Below, piece after piece: positions 43,745-57,000 of a stretch of 64,000 nucleotides of DNA. The translations under genes were made by a program, and so were the position numbers. Below the pieces are notes generated by a model. It ran no database searches. It was not told where the DNA came from and saw only the letters and a list, made by a program, of their open reading frames with translations. Within the stretch, counting starts at the first letter, position 1. Every line of letters starts with the position of its first letter. Source of the stretch: Curvularia sp. ZM96 (taxonomy: Eukaryota; Ascomycota; Dothideomycetes; Pleosporales; Pleosporaceae); NCBI GenBank assembly GCA_022457065.1, contig JAJGBQ010000007.1:558001-622000 (forward strand). The letters run 5' to 3'.

Positions 43745-44969
43745 AGTGGGTTGTTGGGATAGTGTACGGCCTGGAGAGGAATTGTGTGTGTGGTCACGAT
43801 TCCGCTCGGGCACGTTGCTATATACTAGGTTGTTAGTATTGTTTTCTCTTCGTGGACAACCCTAGATAAATCCGACTTGGTGGGTTGAATTGACAAAGGT
43901 GACATGGGTAAAGACACAAAGAATACGCCGCAACGACCTTTCATGCAAGCTACGAAGAAGCAAATCAAGCTCTTTTGGAGTATATGACGTTGGTATCTCT
44001 ATTAGTACTGCTTGATAGGGTGTACAAGTGTGTTCTGAGAGTTAGAGTACTCAGGGCGTAGAAGGGAAGAATGAATCGTGGAGATGTACCGAGCTTGTCA
44101 AGTATCTCGTTCGTCCGATCAGCGTCTGTCTTTGCTTAACGGGATACTCTGCGTAAAAGATGCTATATATTCTTTGATATAAGAAACATGGTAGTAGATC
44201 TAAAAAATAAATATTTTCATAATATTAATTCTCGATGTGAGACGAATAGTATAGAAATTTTGAGAACTTAGGGCTGCTATCTGCAGCTCATAGTAGTTTT
44301 CACAGGCTATTGGGATACGTTCTGTAATTTCCGTCAGGTTTCGGGGTTTGTAGCGTGCGTGCGTTGAGAAAGAGAAGTGTGGAAGACCATCATCACAACT
44401 GAGGCTGAGTGTAACTAGTATGGAAGTAGCGTGGGCCTCAGCCCCAAGCTTAGCAGCTTTGGAAAGGGCACGCGCGAGCTACCTCTATACGTTGGACACC
44501 AGGCTGAGCTACTGCAACGCTAAAACGTCGTGAAATTCATGAACAAATTAGAAGATGGGGCTATTCCGACTAGATCCAAGGGGCTCGCGGGCCAGCCTTG
44601 CCCTATCCTTAGCACTTCTACGTAGCCATTCGGTCTGCTTGGCTGTTTGTATTAAAGTGGATGTACATATGAAGATGCTCAACCTTCATGAGTAATCAGT
44701 CAGCTGGGCACGCCACTACACTGCGAATATATACGTTACATAACAAGCATACTTATTGATATAACGGTGCTCATAGGCATCGATGGTTAGTTAGAACGTG
44801 GCGCAAAGAAGGCTTAGCCGCCACAATAGACGGCACAAACTCAGCCCCCACCAAGGCTGGGGCAGGGTAGCAAAGCTACCACGAAAAGCTAACTACATAT
44901 AACCTTATACAGACTCAAGGTCGCACCTTCGATTGTTAGTTCCCAAATACGATTTTCTATATTGTTTCT
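43745..44969. other. 1.2-kb AT-rich intergenic region
   Basis: No gene or tRNA is supported. AT-rich runs near 44160-44240 may be old degraded repeat sequence, but no partner was found within the window. Confidence 0.45.
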
Positions 44970-46906
44970 ATGCCTTCGATGGCCAACTCTTTCCCCTTTG
45001 GAGTGGTAACGATATGGACCGCGGCGTACTTTGATACGGGCAAAGGCAAGCAAAAGTCAACAGAAAAGATTGAATCAGGATGTTACTTCGTATCCGAGGA
45101 ATTCAATACTGTTAATGCTGTTAACCTCTCCAAACACCTTGAAAGATGCCACTCCAGCACCAATAATCCTGACCTTCCGTTCATCGCGTAAGTTTTCTTT
45201 GCCTCAAAGTTGTGCGACGATTGGAGTCTTTCTATTCTGGAGTCCCTGACGTACTGTGCCAGGATTGCAAGAGTTGAAGGAGAGGCCCCATGGCTTTCCT
45301 CGCATTTATGTACTGTCTTTCCCGAATATCCCGCAGATGCCATCCGCGATATTGTGGATCCTAGGAGACAGCAACGAGGAACTGTCGCGCTTCCAAAAAT
45401 GGATAAAAGACTTCGAAGTAAGCGCTCTTTGTGATATGCGCCGATATGCTGAGGCTGCTAATCTATCAACTAGCACTTGGTTTCTCCATGCAATACCCCT
45501 ACATTCACTCAAATGGCTCTGAATGTCATGCCACCGAGCCCAAAATCAATGGGTACAAATTTGCACCTATAGTAACCTGGATCTCAACTGCAGCCGAACG
45601 ACCCACTATCCTCCTCGTCTGCCGCGATGAAGAAATCCCTAGAAAGTTGCAATCCCACCTTGTCTCCTGCAATTGGCAACACTCTCTGCTGGGACGTGAT
45701 CCCGCGCGCATTTTCATCGACTTGCTCCTCCTTCTGGCTGATTGGGCGGAAGTGTTGATGATTGCGCAACAGGAGCTCGCGCAGAGGAATATCCAGGTTC
45801 ACACTGACGAGTTGCCACTGTTACGGAAGACAAGGGAACTGCATCGAGACGCGGAAGAGATTATTGCTCTGCGGGAGGATTTGAGGCTTCATATTACAGC
45901 GGTGCGAAAGTTCAGCCTAATGGTGAACGCGCATAGACCAGTGATGACACAACTAGGATTTTTATGCAAAAAGAGCGTGGATCCAGTGTGTGATGCTGCA
46001 GATGAGGATCTGGACGAGCAGGTTGAGGAATGCCTACAGAACCTACTGCATCAGCAAGAAAGTGCTGCTGTTATTCACAAGCAACTAGAGAATTTACTCA
46101 GTCTGGTAAGTCTCCTGAGCATGGAATATATCAAGAGGCTGGAGTCTAACATTTCAGGCATTCAATACTGAGATGGTCTCTCAAGGTCAGGCTGTTGCCC
46201 GCCTGAACTTCCTTGCGTTCATCTTCCTACCACTGTCCTTTGTCGCGGTTAGTCATCAAGGTAACAACCAGTGCAGATTTATCATCTAACAAACCTAAAG
46301 ACATTATTTGGAATGACAAGATTCACCATTTCAGCTGCATGGTATCCGTTGTGGGCCTTTGTCGTCGTTGTTCTAGTCCTTCTAGGTTTCCTCGTTGCAA
46401 ACCATCTACCCAAGAACTTCCTGAAAACACTCAGCAACAAATTGCGGGCTACGACTCCCGCGAAAAACAATGAGGAAACAAAGACTACTTCAAAACCAGA
46501 ACGTTTAACCCCCAAAACCAGCAGGCTTGCGTGGTTAAAACCCAACTATCTCTGGTGGTTGGCCGTGCCCGTCATTGGCTGGTGCATCGTATTTTACATC
46601 AGGAGGAGAAGCCACAGGAAGTTGGGACTTGAAGCTACATACACCCCGCCAGCTATACGTGATCCCGAAACTACAAAGGTTCCCACCCCAATGCCGCATT
46701 CGGAACTCCGCGGTGCTGGACTACATAATTACCTTCCCATGGAACTACAACCAGAAATTCTTCTCCCGTCGAAGGAAGTGTCTTGGCTTCAGGAAGGGCT
46801 CGGGCCTAGACCTAGTCCTGGGAGCGATGGTCCTCAGATCGAGCCATCCAATATAGGACGGCCGTGGACTCCAAACATTGGATCCTCACAAGGCAGCAGA
46901 GTTTGA
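44970..46906 (+). CDS. CorA-like divalent cation channel family protein
   Basis: There are five exons, 44970-45187, 45263-45417, 45474-46105, 46158-46247 and 46301-46906, with introns of 75, 56, 52 and 53 nt. The product is 566 residues. The frame of exon 2 (IARVEGEAPWLSSHLC) was fixed by phase, because another open frame there does not join exon 3. The cytosolic part has long helices (ELHRDAEEIIALREDLRLHI). It is followed by QAVARLNFLAFIFLPLSFVATLFGMTRF, the start of a CorA-type membrane domain with GMT where bacterial CorA has GMN. A second span follows (YPLWAFVVVVLVLLGFLV), with an additional hydrophobic stretch (YLWWLAVPVIGWCIVFYI). It probably forms a channel-like oligomer; the ion is unknown. 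Fungi have many such proteins, some without transport function. Confidence 0.78.
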
Positions 46907-47185
46907 CAGACTGCATTCTTAAAGGCGTTTCAGCTTCTTTTATGTGACTTTACAACTGTGTGTTTGATATCGCTCTGATACGTAATTTTAAAGTAGAGTT
47001 AACTGCAAATCCACATGATAAGAGCTTGTAGGTTGAGTGGTAGCAATATCTCCGGCTCTCTTTAATCATGGTTTGGTCCCTGCATAGGGTATTTTTTCCG
47101 AATTATCCTCTTGGTCTGGGGCTAGTCATGTACTATGCTCTCTATGTCCTCCATTGTACTCTCAGAAAAACCTCTCTGCCACAGC

Positions 47186-47674
47186 CTAAGAACCCCTCTT
47201 CCTTCTCGCCTCGACCCAAACCCTCACCCCCTTCTCCCCGCCAACCGCATTTCTCCTTCCCCCTTTCACCAACCCCTCGCCACACATCCACTCTCCCTGC
47301 CCGTCTTTGACCTCGGCCTCAAACCACGCCCTGCACCTCTCCGCACTGACTTCCATCTTGCCTCCGCCCAGAAAATTTCCTTGCTCCCATGTCATGCTTA
47401 GGACCCAGGGGATTGTATCACCCTAGCTGTCGGTGAGGTGGTAGGTGTATATGACTGGTTTATTGGGGTCGAGGGAGAGCGTGGGCGTGAAGTGCGCGCA
47501 GAAAGTGGTGGTGGGGAGGTGCGGCGTGGTGCATTTGGGAAGGCCGCGGGGGTTTAGGGCGGTGGTGTTGTTGTTGTCGTCGGTGGTGGTGATTATGGTG
47601 AGAGGGGAGATGGGAGATGACAATGTTGTTGTTGATAGGTAGAAGAGGAGGAAGAGAAAGAGAGAAATGAGCAT
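47186..47674 (-). pseudogene. Small secreted protein (copy B) broken by one in-frame stop
   Basis: The frame from the ATG at 47674 encodes a signal peptide (LISLFLFLLFYLSTTTLSS) and runs 83 codons to a TAG at 47423-47425. It then continues in the same frame for 78 codons to the next stop at 47186. The continuation matches copy A: IYTYHLTDS-stop-GDTIPW against IFTYALTAYDGKPIKW, and the four cysteines occur in the same order. The break is a single nonsense codon. A C-to-T change (CAG to TAG) would explain it, which fits RIP-like or ordinary transition mutation. Read-through or a sequencing error cannot be excluded. Confidence 0.7.
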
Positions 47675-48855
47675 TGTGGTTGTAGAAGAAGCAGTAGAAG
47701 TGGTAGTGGTTTTGTTGTGTGATGTATCGTTGTGGTTGAGATTTTACGTCTAGAGACTTTTTCTTACTCTTTGCGAGGCTGAAAGGTTTTGGGTCATATA
47801 TATATAGACATAACTGAAGATCCTATACACGACTCCTATTCAAGATACTCGATTGAGTGCTCAATAGGGTTCTGAATACGCAACATACTCTCTGTCACAC
47901 CCACTTTTGCAGGGCATAGATGATAACCACACCATTAGGAACGTCGTTACATTGGATATGTAACGTCGTATGCACTGCAACATTTTCTGGTGTGAAGGGT
48001 ACAAGGAAGAGGAATAGCGTCTTTGATGTGACGAAAGAGGCCTTGTTGCGGGGAAGCGGCAGCAGACAAAGACTATGACAGTAATTGTATCTTTTTGGGA
48101 AACAATGGATACAGTCCGTCGGGTCCCGTTAACTTGTTGCTGTTGCTACTACTCCTGTGGTAGAATGTCTTTTTTCGCGCAATTATCCAGCACGGCCATT
48201 TTCTGAAAATCTGACCTTCTCAATAATCGGCTGGTCAATCCTTCAGTGACCAGAGATGGCGGACGCTTTGCAATCGGCAGAGGCTGTGTGGCGAGAGACG
48301 TTGGCGGTGGAGAGGTGGTCGTGTGGAGGCTAGCGGCAGCGGACTAGCGGGCAGGCTTGCTGGGATTGGCAATGGTGGGGAGTCGGGAAGCCGGGGGTCT
48401 GCTGCACCACGTAGTAAGTTCGAGGACATTCTGGACAGCCGCAAGTCTGTACCGGCAGTGCATCCATTGGACAGGTGACGAAGAATTAGTCCATACATAC
48501 GTCCGCATGCAATTGAGTCCGCGCCGTCTGTCCTGTCTGTGAAGGCACGCTAGCTATGGCCTGTTAAGCCACCCCGGCGGATTACCGAGACCCTGCGCAA
48601 CCTTTCCTTTCTCTGGCTCAGCTCCCAACCTGACAGCAACGCACTAAAACCCCCAAGTGAGACCTCCCCATCTTTCTCTCCCTCTTCTTCTTCATCCACC
48701 TCGCTGACTCTGTCCCCTCCCCTCCCACAGAACAGCACGGCCAATTTCTCCCGTCCCTGTCTGCCATTGTCAAGCTGGCTCCACGCCCGTAATCTCCTCC
48801 ACCCACCGTCCACGCGAATACCCTTTGGTCACCTCGAAACGGTCTACACTGAACA
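47675..48855. other. Intergenic; pyrimidine-rich leader of SCP160
   Basis: The last 270 bases (about 48590-48855) are strongly C/T-rich on the plus strand, typical of highly expressed fungal genes. Nothing else is recognised. Confidence 0.5.
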
Positions 48856-51800
48856 ATGGCATCCGAAGCAGTCGCCAGCTCTGCCACCGAGGGCTTGACC
48901 CCGGCCCAGAAGCTCATGCAGGAACACGCCGACCACCACGTCACTGTCGAAGATGTCCCCGACGAGGAGGACGTCGCCCACCCGCCTCCCTCGGCCGCCG
49001 ATGCCTCTGCCCCCCTTAGCGAAAAGGCTGCCGGCAAGCAAAAGGCTGATGATACCTCTTCTAAGAAACCCGCTCTGAACACGTCGTCTGAGGAGGCATT
49101 CCCGGCTCTTGGTCCTGTCAAGCCCCGAGCCCAGGCTTCTGTTGCACCTACCTGGGGCAAGAAGCCCTCTTCGGTCACCAACGGCGTCAATGGCAATGCT
49201 TCTGCTCCCGCTGGCCGTGGCCCTGCCCTCCCGTCTATGAGCATCCCTGGCAAGCACGTCGAACGCATCTCCCTCGCTTCCAACCAGGTCGCTCCTCGTG
49301 GAGAGCTGAAGAAGCCCATCAACGAAATTGTTCGCGACATCAACAGGCACTCCAAGGCGAACCTCGAATACAAGCAGGCTCCGGGAGCTCTCATCTTCGA
49401 AGCAACTGGTCCTGTTGAGGCAGCTAGGCAAGCGCTCAAGGAAGTCGCCAACGAAGTCGGTTCCAAGGTAAGTCAATTGGTTGAGAACGACAGTGTCTTG
49501 CATGCTCACAATCTGTAGCAATCTGTCGATGTCCCCGTCCCCGCCTCCGTCCGCGCCCATATCATCGGCCGTCAGGGATCCAAGATCCAGGAAATCAGCA
49601 AGCGCACCGGTGCCCGCATCCAGGTTCCCAAGGCTGAGCCGGGCGAGGATGAGGACACGGTTGTCAACGTACACATTGAAGGCAATGCTTTGACCGCTGA
49701 GATGGCTCGCCGTGAAATTGACGCCATTGTCAACGAGCGCACCTCGACCGTCAACCTGCGCCTCAAGGACATCCCCGCTGAGTTTTATCCTTTCCTCGCA
49801 GGTCCCAACAATGTCCACGCCAACAGGCTTGTCCAGGGCCGCGATGTCAACATCCAGATTCCTCAGTACCACACCTGGCAATCGCAGGCTCCTCCTTCGG
49901 CTCCTCGCGGCCAGCCTGCTCAGTTTGTCCCACAGACGAATTTCCCCATTCAGCTTTCTGGTGACCGCGTAGCTGCCCAGCAGGTTCAGGCTGAGCTGGA
50001 GCGTCGCGCTCAGCAGCTCCGCCAACAGCTGGCCACCGAGCAGCGATCCATTGAGCGCGGCAGGCATCAATTCATTGTTGGCGACCGCGGTCACTCCCTG
50101 CACGATTTCTTGGAGGAGACTGGCTGCAGTATCGTACTGCCTCCTAGCTCGGACGACAGCGAGACTGTCTACATTGTCGGCCCACCCAACAAAATCGAGC
50201 AAGGTATCAACAAGCTCGAGGATCTTGCTGCCAGCATGACCATGGCGACTGCAGACGCCGCCCGTGAGCACAAGGGCCCCAATGCCCAGGCACACGCCCA
50301 CAACCTTACCCGCTACCTGCGTCAACGCAAGGCTCTGGAGGAACTCGAACGCAAGCATGAAGCTAGCATCGTCGCTCCCACCGACCGCCATGCGCCAACT
50401 GGATGGGAAATCTATGCCAAGGATGGAAAGAACAGCATGAAGGCGCGTACTGATATCATGAGCCTTTTCCAGTCACACCCACCAAGCAGGTTCTCTACCC
50501 TGAATGTCGATCCTTTCTACCATGACTTTCTGCGAGAGCGAAACGCGCCCAAGGTTAGGCAGGATCACGGTGTACACATTGTTTTCCCCGACGAATCCGA
50601 ACAGTCGCCAGAGTTGATCCTTGTGTACGAGGGCAACACTCCGTACGACCAATACGACCTCCCACGAGGCGCACCATCCCAAGCCGAGATCAAGGCATAC
50701 CAGAAGGGCCTACAGGACGCCCAGCGATTCATTCTTGGCTTGACTAAGGACCAGCCGCAGATTGAGTCTCGTGGCCTCGAGTCCAACCCCAAGTTCCACC
50801 GCAAGATCGAGCAGTTCGTCAATGACGAGCAGCGTGGCCTTGCACCAGAACAGGTTCCTGTCCAGGCTCTGTTCGGCAACCGACGACCCGAGCCCTACAG
50901 CCGTTCAAACAACAGCTTTGCCATCCGTGGACCCACAAACGCTGTTGATGAGCTCAACGCCAAGATCCTTGCGTTTATCGAGCAAGCGGAGAAGGATGAG
51001 CTTGAGCGCAACCATGTCACAACCTTCGACTACCCTCAGAAGTATGCAAGCCACCTTGTTGGCAAGGGCGGAGAGAACATTCAGCGTCTGCGCCAAAAGT
51101 ACGATGTTGATGTCCAGATCAACGATGGCAAGGTTGAGCTCAAGGGACCTTCGGCCAAGGCCCAACAATGCAAGAAGGAAATTCTTGACATGGCCAAGAA
51201 GCTCGAGGACGAGGCTACTCACATTCTCAAGGTCAAGCCACAGTACCACCGTGATCTGATTGGCGCTGGTGGCAAGCAGGTCGAGCGTCTGCAGGACCGC
51301 TACGGCGTGCGCATTAACTTCCCTCGACGAGCACAGAACGACGAGGACGGAGGTGATGCGTCATCGCAGAAGAATGTCCGTTCTGGCCAGAACCCAGACG
51401 AGGTCATCGTCCGAGGCCCCAGGAAGGGCGCCGATGAAGCTCGTGACGAAGTGTTGAGTCTTCTCCAGTACATCATGGACAACTCTTACAGTGACACGGT
51501 TTCAGTCGCCCAGAGCAACATTCCACGTTTGATCGGATCCGGTGGTCGCGAGATGGAGAACCTCCGTCTTGAGACTGGATGCCAGATTGACGTCCCCGGC
51601 GCTCGTGAGGGTGCTGATCCTTCCGGCCGCGCGGAGATCAAGCTCAAGGGAACCAAGAAGCAGGTTGAAGCAGCAAAGAAGATCCTGCAGCAGCGTGCTC
51701 AGGAATTTGATGACACTGTCGTTGAGACGCTCGAGGTTGACAGGAAACATCACAGGAACCTTATCGGCGGCAGCGGTGCCAACATCCGCTCTATTGTCAC

Positions 51801-52841
51801 CTCAGCTGGCGGCCCCGACAACTCTCGCGATTTGGCGCGTATGGTGCGCTTCCCTCGCGCTGAGTCTGACGAGTCTAGCATTCGTGTAGAAGGCCCCAAG
51901 AGTGTGGTTGAGAAGATTGTTGCCGCTATCAAGGCTCAGGTTGCCTCGCTCGAGAACCAGACTACTGAGACTCTTGAGATTTCTCCTGACAAGCATCGCC
52001 TGCTCATCGGACGTGGTGGCGAGACACGTCGCTCCCTTGAGTCTAAGCTCAACATCCAGCTTGATATTCCCAAGCAGACTACGACTGGCGCCGCCCGCAG
52101 CCAGGTCAAGATCACTGGTGAGCCAGCTGCTGTTGAGAAGGCCAAGGAGCACATTCTTGAGCTAGTCAAGGGCCAGGAAGGCGAGACTGTCCAGGTCCCA
52201 CGCTACCTCCACCACGCAATCTCAGACAACGGCCAGTTCTTCCGTCAGCTCCGCAACCAGCACAAGGTCACTGTTGACCATGGTGGCGAGCAGATTCCTC
52301 CCAAGCCTGCCCAGACCGAGGCTGGGAAGGCTAGGAAGGGCGCAAATGGCGCTCTGCCATTGATCACCGACGATGCCAACAACAGTAGTAACGAGCACTC
52401 GTGGGAGATTATTGACAACAACGTTACGGAGGAGGGTGCTGACACTTCTGCTACCATCCCCTGGATCCTGCGTGGTCCTGCGGAGAGCCTGCCCAAGGCC
52501 CGCCAGAAGCTTGAGCAGGCCATTGAGGCAGCCTCCAAGCCCTCTTCTACGGGCTACCTCATCCTGCCCGACCCGCGAAGCTACAGGTATGTTTTACTCT
52601 GTTTATATTACTCCTTTGAATTTACTCGCTAACTCGTCACAGGCTCGTCGTCGGACCTGGTGGTTCCACCATCAACGAGCTCCGCAAGAAGACAAGTACC
52701 AAGATTCAGGTCCCTCGTGACCAGGCCAAGGATGAGGCCATTGAGATTGTCGGTACCAGGGACGGATGCGAAGAGGCTCGCCAAATGATTCTCGACATCG
52801 TATCCAAGGGTGGCAACGGTGGCCGCCGGGAGCGCGCCTAG
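48856..52841 (+). CDS. SCP160: Multi-KH RNA-binding protein Scp160 / vigilin
   Basis: The exons are 48856-49467, 49519-52586 and 52643-52841, with introns of 51 and 56 nt. The product is 1,292 residues. At least seven KH domains keep the GXXG loop: GRQGSKI, GKGGENI, GAGGKQV, GSGGREM, GGSGANI, GRGGETR and GPGGSTI. Other copies are degenerate, as in yeast Scp160. The N-terminal 130 residues are disordered and contain AFPALGPVK. Scp160 binds mRNAs on ER-associated polysomes and affects translation and ploidy control. A 515-codon antisense frame (48844-50391) is a composition shadow. Confidence 0.95.
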
Positions 52842-54032
52842 GCGCTTAGTTTTATGATATCAGTCTTGGTCCAGGGAGTGACGCCTTGTCATCTCCAAAA
52901 CATTGGATCATGCTATGAATGTGGAGACAGAGATTTTGTTTGTACCCATTCCTATCAGTGTGGGGAGTATGATGCTCATGATGATGAAACAAAAATTCCT
53001 ATTTCTTATTCCTCTCTGTCTTTTGGGTTATCAAAAAAAGCAGGAGTCAAGCATTATGACGGTTTAACCTTTATGTAGTTGTAGGAACGAGAGAATCAAT
53101 CCTTTAATACAGTTGGGCTTTCCACTGTGCAGATGTGTTTCTTTGAGCCATGCTTTTGGGTGCATATGGATTACAATTCGACTTGTCCTTCGAGATGTCG
53201 ATTACAAAAGCGGAGAGCTGTACACAGTTCCTTGACATTCAAACTCCAATTCCTTTTCTATTTCCCATGCATCCCAAAGCTAAACAGGATGCACCGTTCT
53301 ACCTTATTCTAAATGCAACCCATTTACTCCCCCCATCCCGCCAGCCAGCCAAATATACAATCCGAGTCCAAAAAGATGTGAGTTGGGTGTTATTGCATCG
53401 CAGGACCAAAACAAAACAAACCATCGGGCAGAAAAGAAAAGGGAAAAGAGAAGATAACGTTACACGAGGCCGTTCAAAGTTACAATAGGAGAGAATGCGT
53501 CGCCGTACGTAGTATTTTGCAACGCCGCCCACCATCTTTTCTACCCTCTCTCTCAACCAAGGAAACCGGATACAATAGACAAGAAAAGAAAAGAAAACTA
53601 GTGTTTTATTTCTTATACACGCAGACGTGGACATAATAACAGTCCCCATCAATCAATCATTCACACCGCTTCCCGCGAAAATGCACACAGACAGACAGAT
53701 AAGGTAAAAAAGAAAAAAGAGTCGGGGGAGAAAAGGACTCCCCCTTATTCATAACCATGCATTCGTGTACTTTGCTCTAAAAAAACTCCCTGGTGATAAG
53801 GAAAAGAAAAAAAAGTTAGTTCAAGTAAAGAACAGGTGAGAAAAGAAATAAACGTATACAATCGCTTCGTGTGCGCATGATGAGAACAATAGGAGGAGGA
53901 TATGCTCCCTGTCGTACAGCAACAATGAAATCGTACCCAGGGCGCTAAGCACGAGGCTCAAAAATGACAGAAAACAATGAAGGCAGACAGGCAGAGATGA
54001 GAGATGACGGTGGAATAGAATATGTATAGCTG
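52842..54032. other. Convergent intergenic region
   Basis: 1.2 kb between the 3' ends of SCP160 and the phytochrome gene. It is A-rich on the plus strand near 53400-53830. No gene is supported. Confidence 0.5.
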
Positions 54033-57000
54033 TCAAGAAGTCGGATGAGTCTCCGCGCTGTCTTCAGTAGTAGATGGAGGAGGCGGGGGCTCCGTCTTGC
54101 CCTCCTCTTGATTCTGCAAAAGTCGCGCTTGCTCATCCGGTATATCGCCCGTTTCATGTTCCTCTCCTGCCGTCGCGCTCGGTGCCGCAGCTGCCTCTTC
54201 CATAGTTTCCGATGGATTGGTAACAGGCGGCTCGCCCGATGGCTTGGTGACAACCTCATCTGCGCTGTGCTTCCCGCGCTGGAACCAGCCGCCCTTTTCC
54301 CACTGCCCTGGCTGGTACAAGCAGTCGTTACGTATGTCTGTGTCTACAATGGCGCCCATGAGCCGGTTCAACCGGTCGAAAGATATGGGTTTGAGAATCC
54401 AAGCATCGAATCCGGCGTCGATGTAGTGTTGGCGGTCGCGCTCGACTAATGATGCTGAGACCGCGATGATGGGAACACGGCCGCAAAGTGCGGCGCGAGG
54501 GGAGTATATGTTTCTATGTAATTTTTCAAACGATCGTATCATCTTTGTTGAGGTGAGTCCGTCTACGATTGGCATCTGGATGATGGTTAGCTTTGTCCGA
54601 TTAAAAAAAATGCAAACTTGGTTACGTACCTGCATATCCATCAAGACAACATCAATGTCTTTGGAGTTATCGCAAAAGGCAGATGCACATTCTTCGCCAT
54701 TGACCGTGAGATGCACCTGGTGCCCGAGCTTCTCTAGACGCTTCTTGACAATTCTACTGTTCACTGGGTCGTCTTCAGCCACAAGCACACGCATTTTTTC
54801 AGCAGACAAAGGCTCGGGTTCGGCAGTGGGCTTTGGGGTCTCGTCTTCAAGCACCTCGCCTAAGATACTTCCAGGCCGACGAACGTCCACTGGTGAGCTG
54901 CTGCCAGTCTCATCTGGAACCTTCAAGGCTGTGATAGGAGCGTCTGAGCCAGGAACAGTCTGTTCACCAGGCACGCTCGATGGCATACTTCTTTGGTGAG
55001 GTGGAACAATGGGTTGGCTGTTGAAGTTCTCCAGGCTCTTAGACCTCATGCGGGCAGCGTCTGATGCACTCGCATCTAGGCTACTGCGTTTTGTCAAAGT
55101 AGGTCTCAATGATCGCGAACTTGGACTCGCGTCGCCTCTGCCAACCAGGTGTGGTGGCTCTTGGATGGCGTCAATAAGTCTGTCCACATCACTTCTCTGA
55201 CTTGACCCGCTCTTGAAACTTCGAAGACTGTTCTTGCTCGTCAAACTGCCAGCACTGGTCCTCCGCACGACAACATGGTTGGATAATTTCTCTTCTTCGC
55301 CTGCAGAGCCATAACGAGACAGGCTTGGCGCTATCAGCGTCCGCTCAGCAGAAGCAGGACTGGCGACATCGGGGAAAGGTTGTTCAGGTTGAGGTGTAAT
55401 GCTTCCTGTAGGCGAAGTTGTGGTGTTGCTATCGTTATCTAGCTCAGAGTCTGGAAGGTCAAACGGTAACTGTATGATGAATCTTGTGCCTTTGCCTTCC
55501 TCCGACCGTAACCTGAGTTGTCCGTTCATGTTCCTGACAATGCGTCCCACGATAGCTAGCCCAAGACCCAGCGTTGATTTGTCACTTTGTTCCGCGACCT
55601 TTTTCTGATCTGGTACAATGGCATCCTCTAACAGGGAAGTTGGTTCAGTTTGCACTTGTTCGAGGTCGTTGAAAAGTTGGTCGAGCTTCTTCTGGTTCAT
55701 GCCAGCACCTGTGTCAGACACTGCCACTTCAATATCGACATGTTGACTGGTCCTGGCTGCGACGTATGCTTCGACTGTGACACTCCCGTGGGTGGTATGT
55801 TGAATTGCATTGGCTGTGATGTTAGAGATGGCTTGGCGTATTCGCCGTTGATCTCCGATGCAATGATTTGGCAAGCCTGGATGCTGGATGACTTGATATT
55901 CAATATTCTTTCGTTTGGCGTCGTTGCGGAACATGTCTGTGGCCTCTTTAATGGTATCCTTCAAATCGAATGACTCGCCTTTGATGAGCGGTCCGCCCTC
56001 CTCTGTCTTGGTTAAGTCGAGGAGATCGTTGATCACATAGATTAACGATTTCGATGCCGAATGAGATCGCGAAAGATTTTCTCGTGTTTCTTGGTCCAAA
56101 GCCCCTTCTAACGCTATTTCCAGGTAGTTGATAATGGCGTTGAGTGGTGTGCGAACTTCGTGTGCCGAGTTTGCTAGCAGCAACCGGGTCAACTGGCTAC
56201 TCTGCAGAGCAGCTTCTTTTTGCCTCCAAACTTCGATGAACTTTCCATAGACCAAACATAACACAGAAGCGGTTTCAATCTCTTCTTCTGTCCATTCACG
56301 ACACTTGCCAACGACAATTTCGGACCACGTCTTGAAACTCTTTCTTGGCTCCAAGTAGCCCTCGGTGCCTTCTTTGACGAATTTTTCGTACGGATTGCCG
56401 GCCCATTTGACTTGTCTGAGTTGACCTTTTCGGAAGAAGACGATGAAATCCTCGCCGTCCACGGACAAGGGAACTATCAGCATACCCGCAATGACATGAA
56501 AACCTGGTGGATATCGCAAGTCCGGAAAGTCCGTGGCAATCTCAGTCGAAGTCATGACAGCCTGAATCTTCCTCATCCTGAGATACTCGAGCATGGCGAG
56601 TGCCTCTTGAGAATTTTCTAGGGTGCCTAAAATTTTAGTCTCGTCGCGAATCGATAGCAGGCCAAAATCTGCGTCAAAAAGTTTCAGGAGGTCATCAGAA
56701 GAGGCAATGATGTACCCAGACGGATTGTGTTGCGTAGGCACAGTGTTGATCAACTTCCGTGCCTGTAACCTCGAAGCGTACGATAACCGTTCAATGTTTC
56801 TTGATGCTGAGTCGCCGATCATGCGGCACATTTTGCGGATGGGAAAAGACACGCGCATACCACGAGGCCCGTACGTATGACATGCAATAAGCCCCCATAA
56901 TTCGTTGAAAGCATTGATGGATATTGACATGGACGACCTCACAGCCATGTTTGCGAGGTACTTGAGATGAATTGGAGACATGGCGCGAAGGTACGAGTGG

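Noticed and set aside
45256..45522. Alternative frame in the CorA-like gene (SRFQKWIKDFE)
   Set aside because: It looks protein-like, but its phase cannot join exon 1 or exon 3. The other frame joins both cleanly.
48844..50391. 515-codon antisense frame over SCP160
   Set aside because: Leucine/glycine-rich mirror of a codon-biased gene. The sense strand has clear KH domains.
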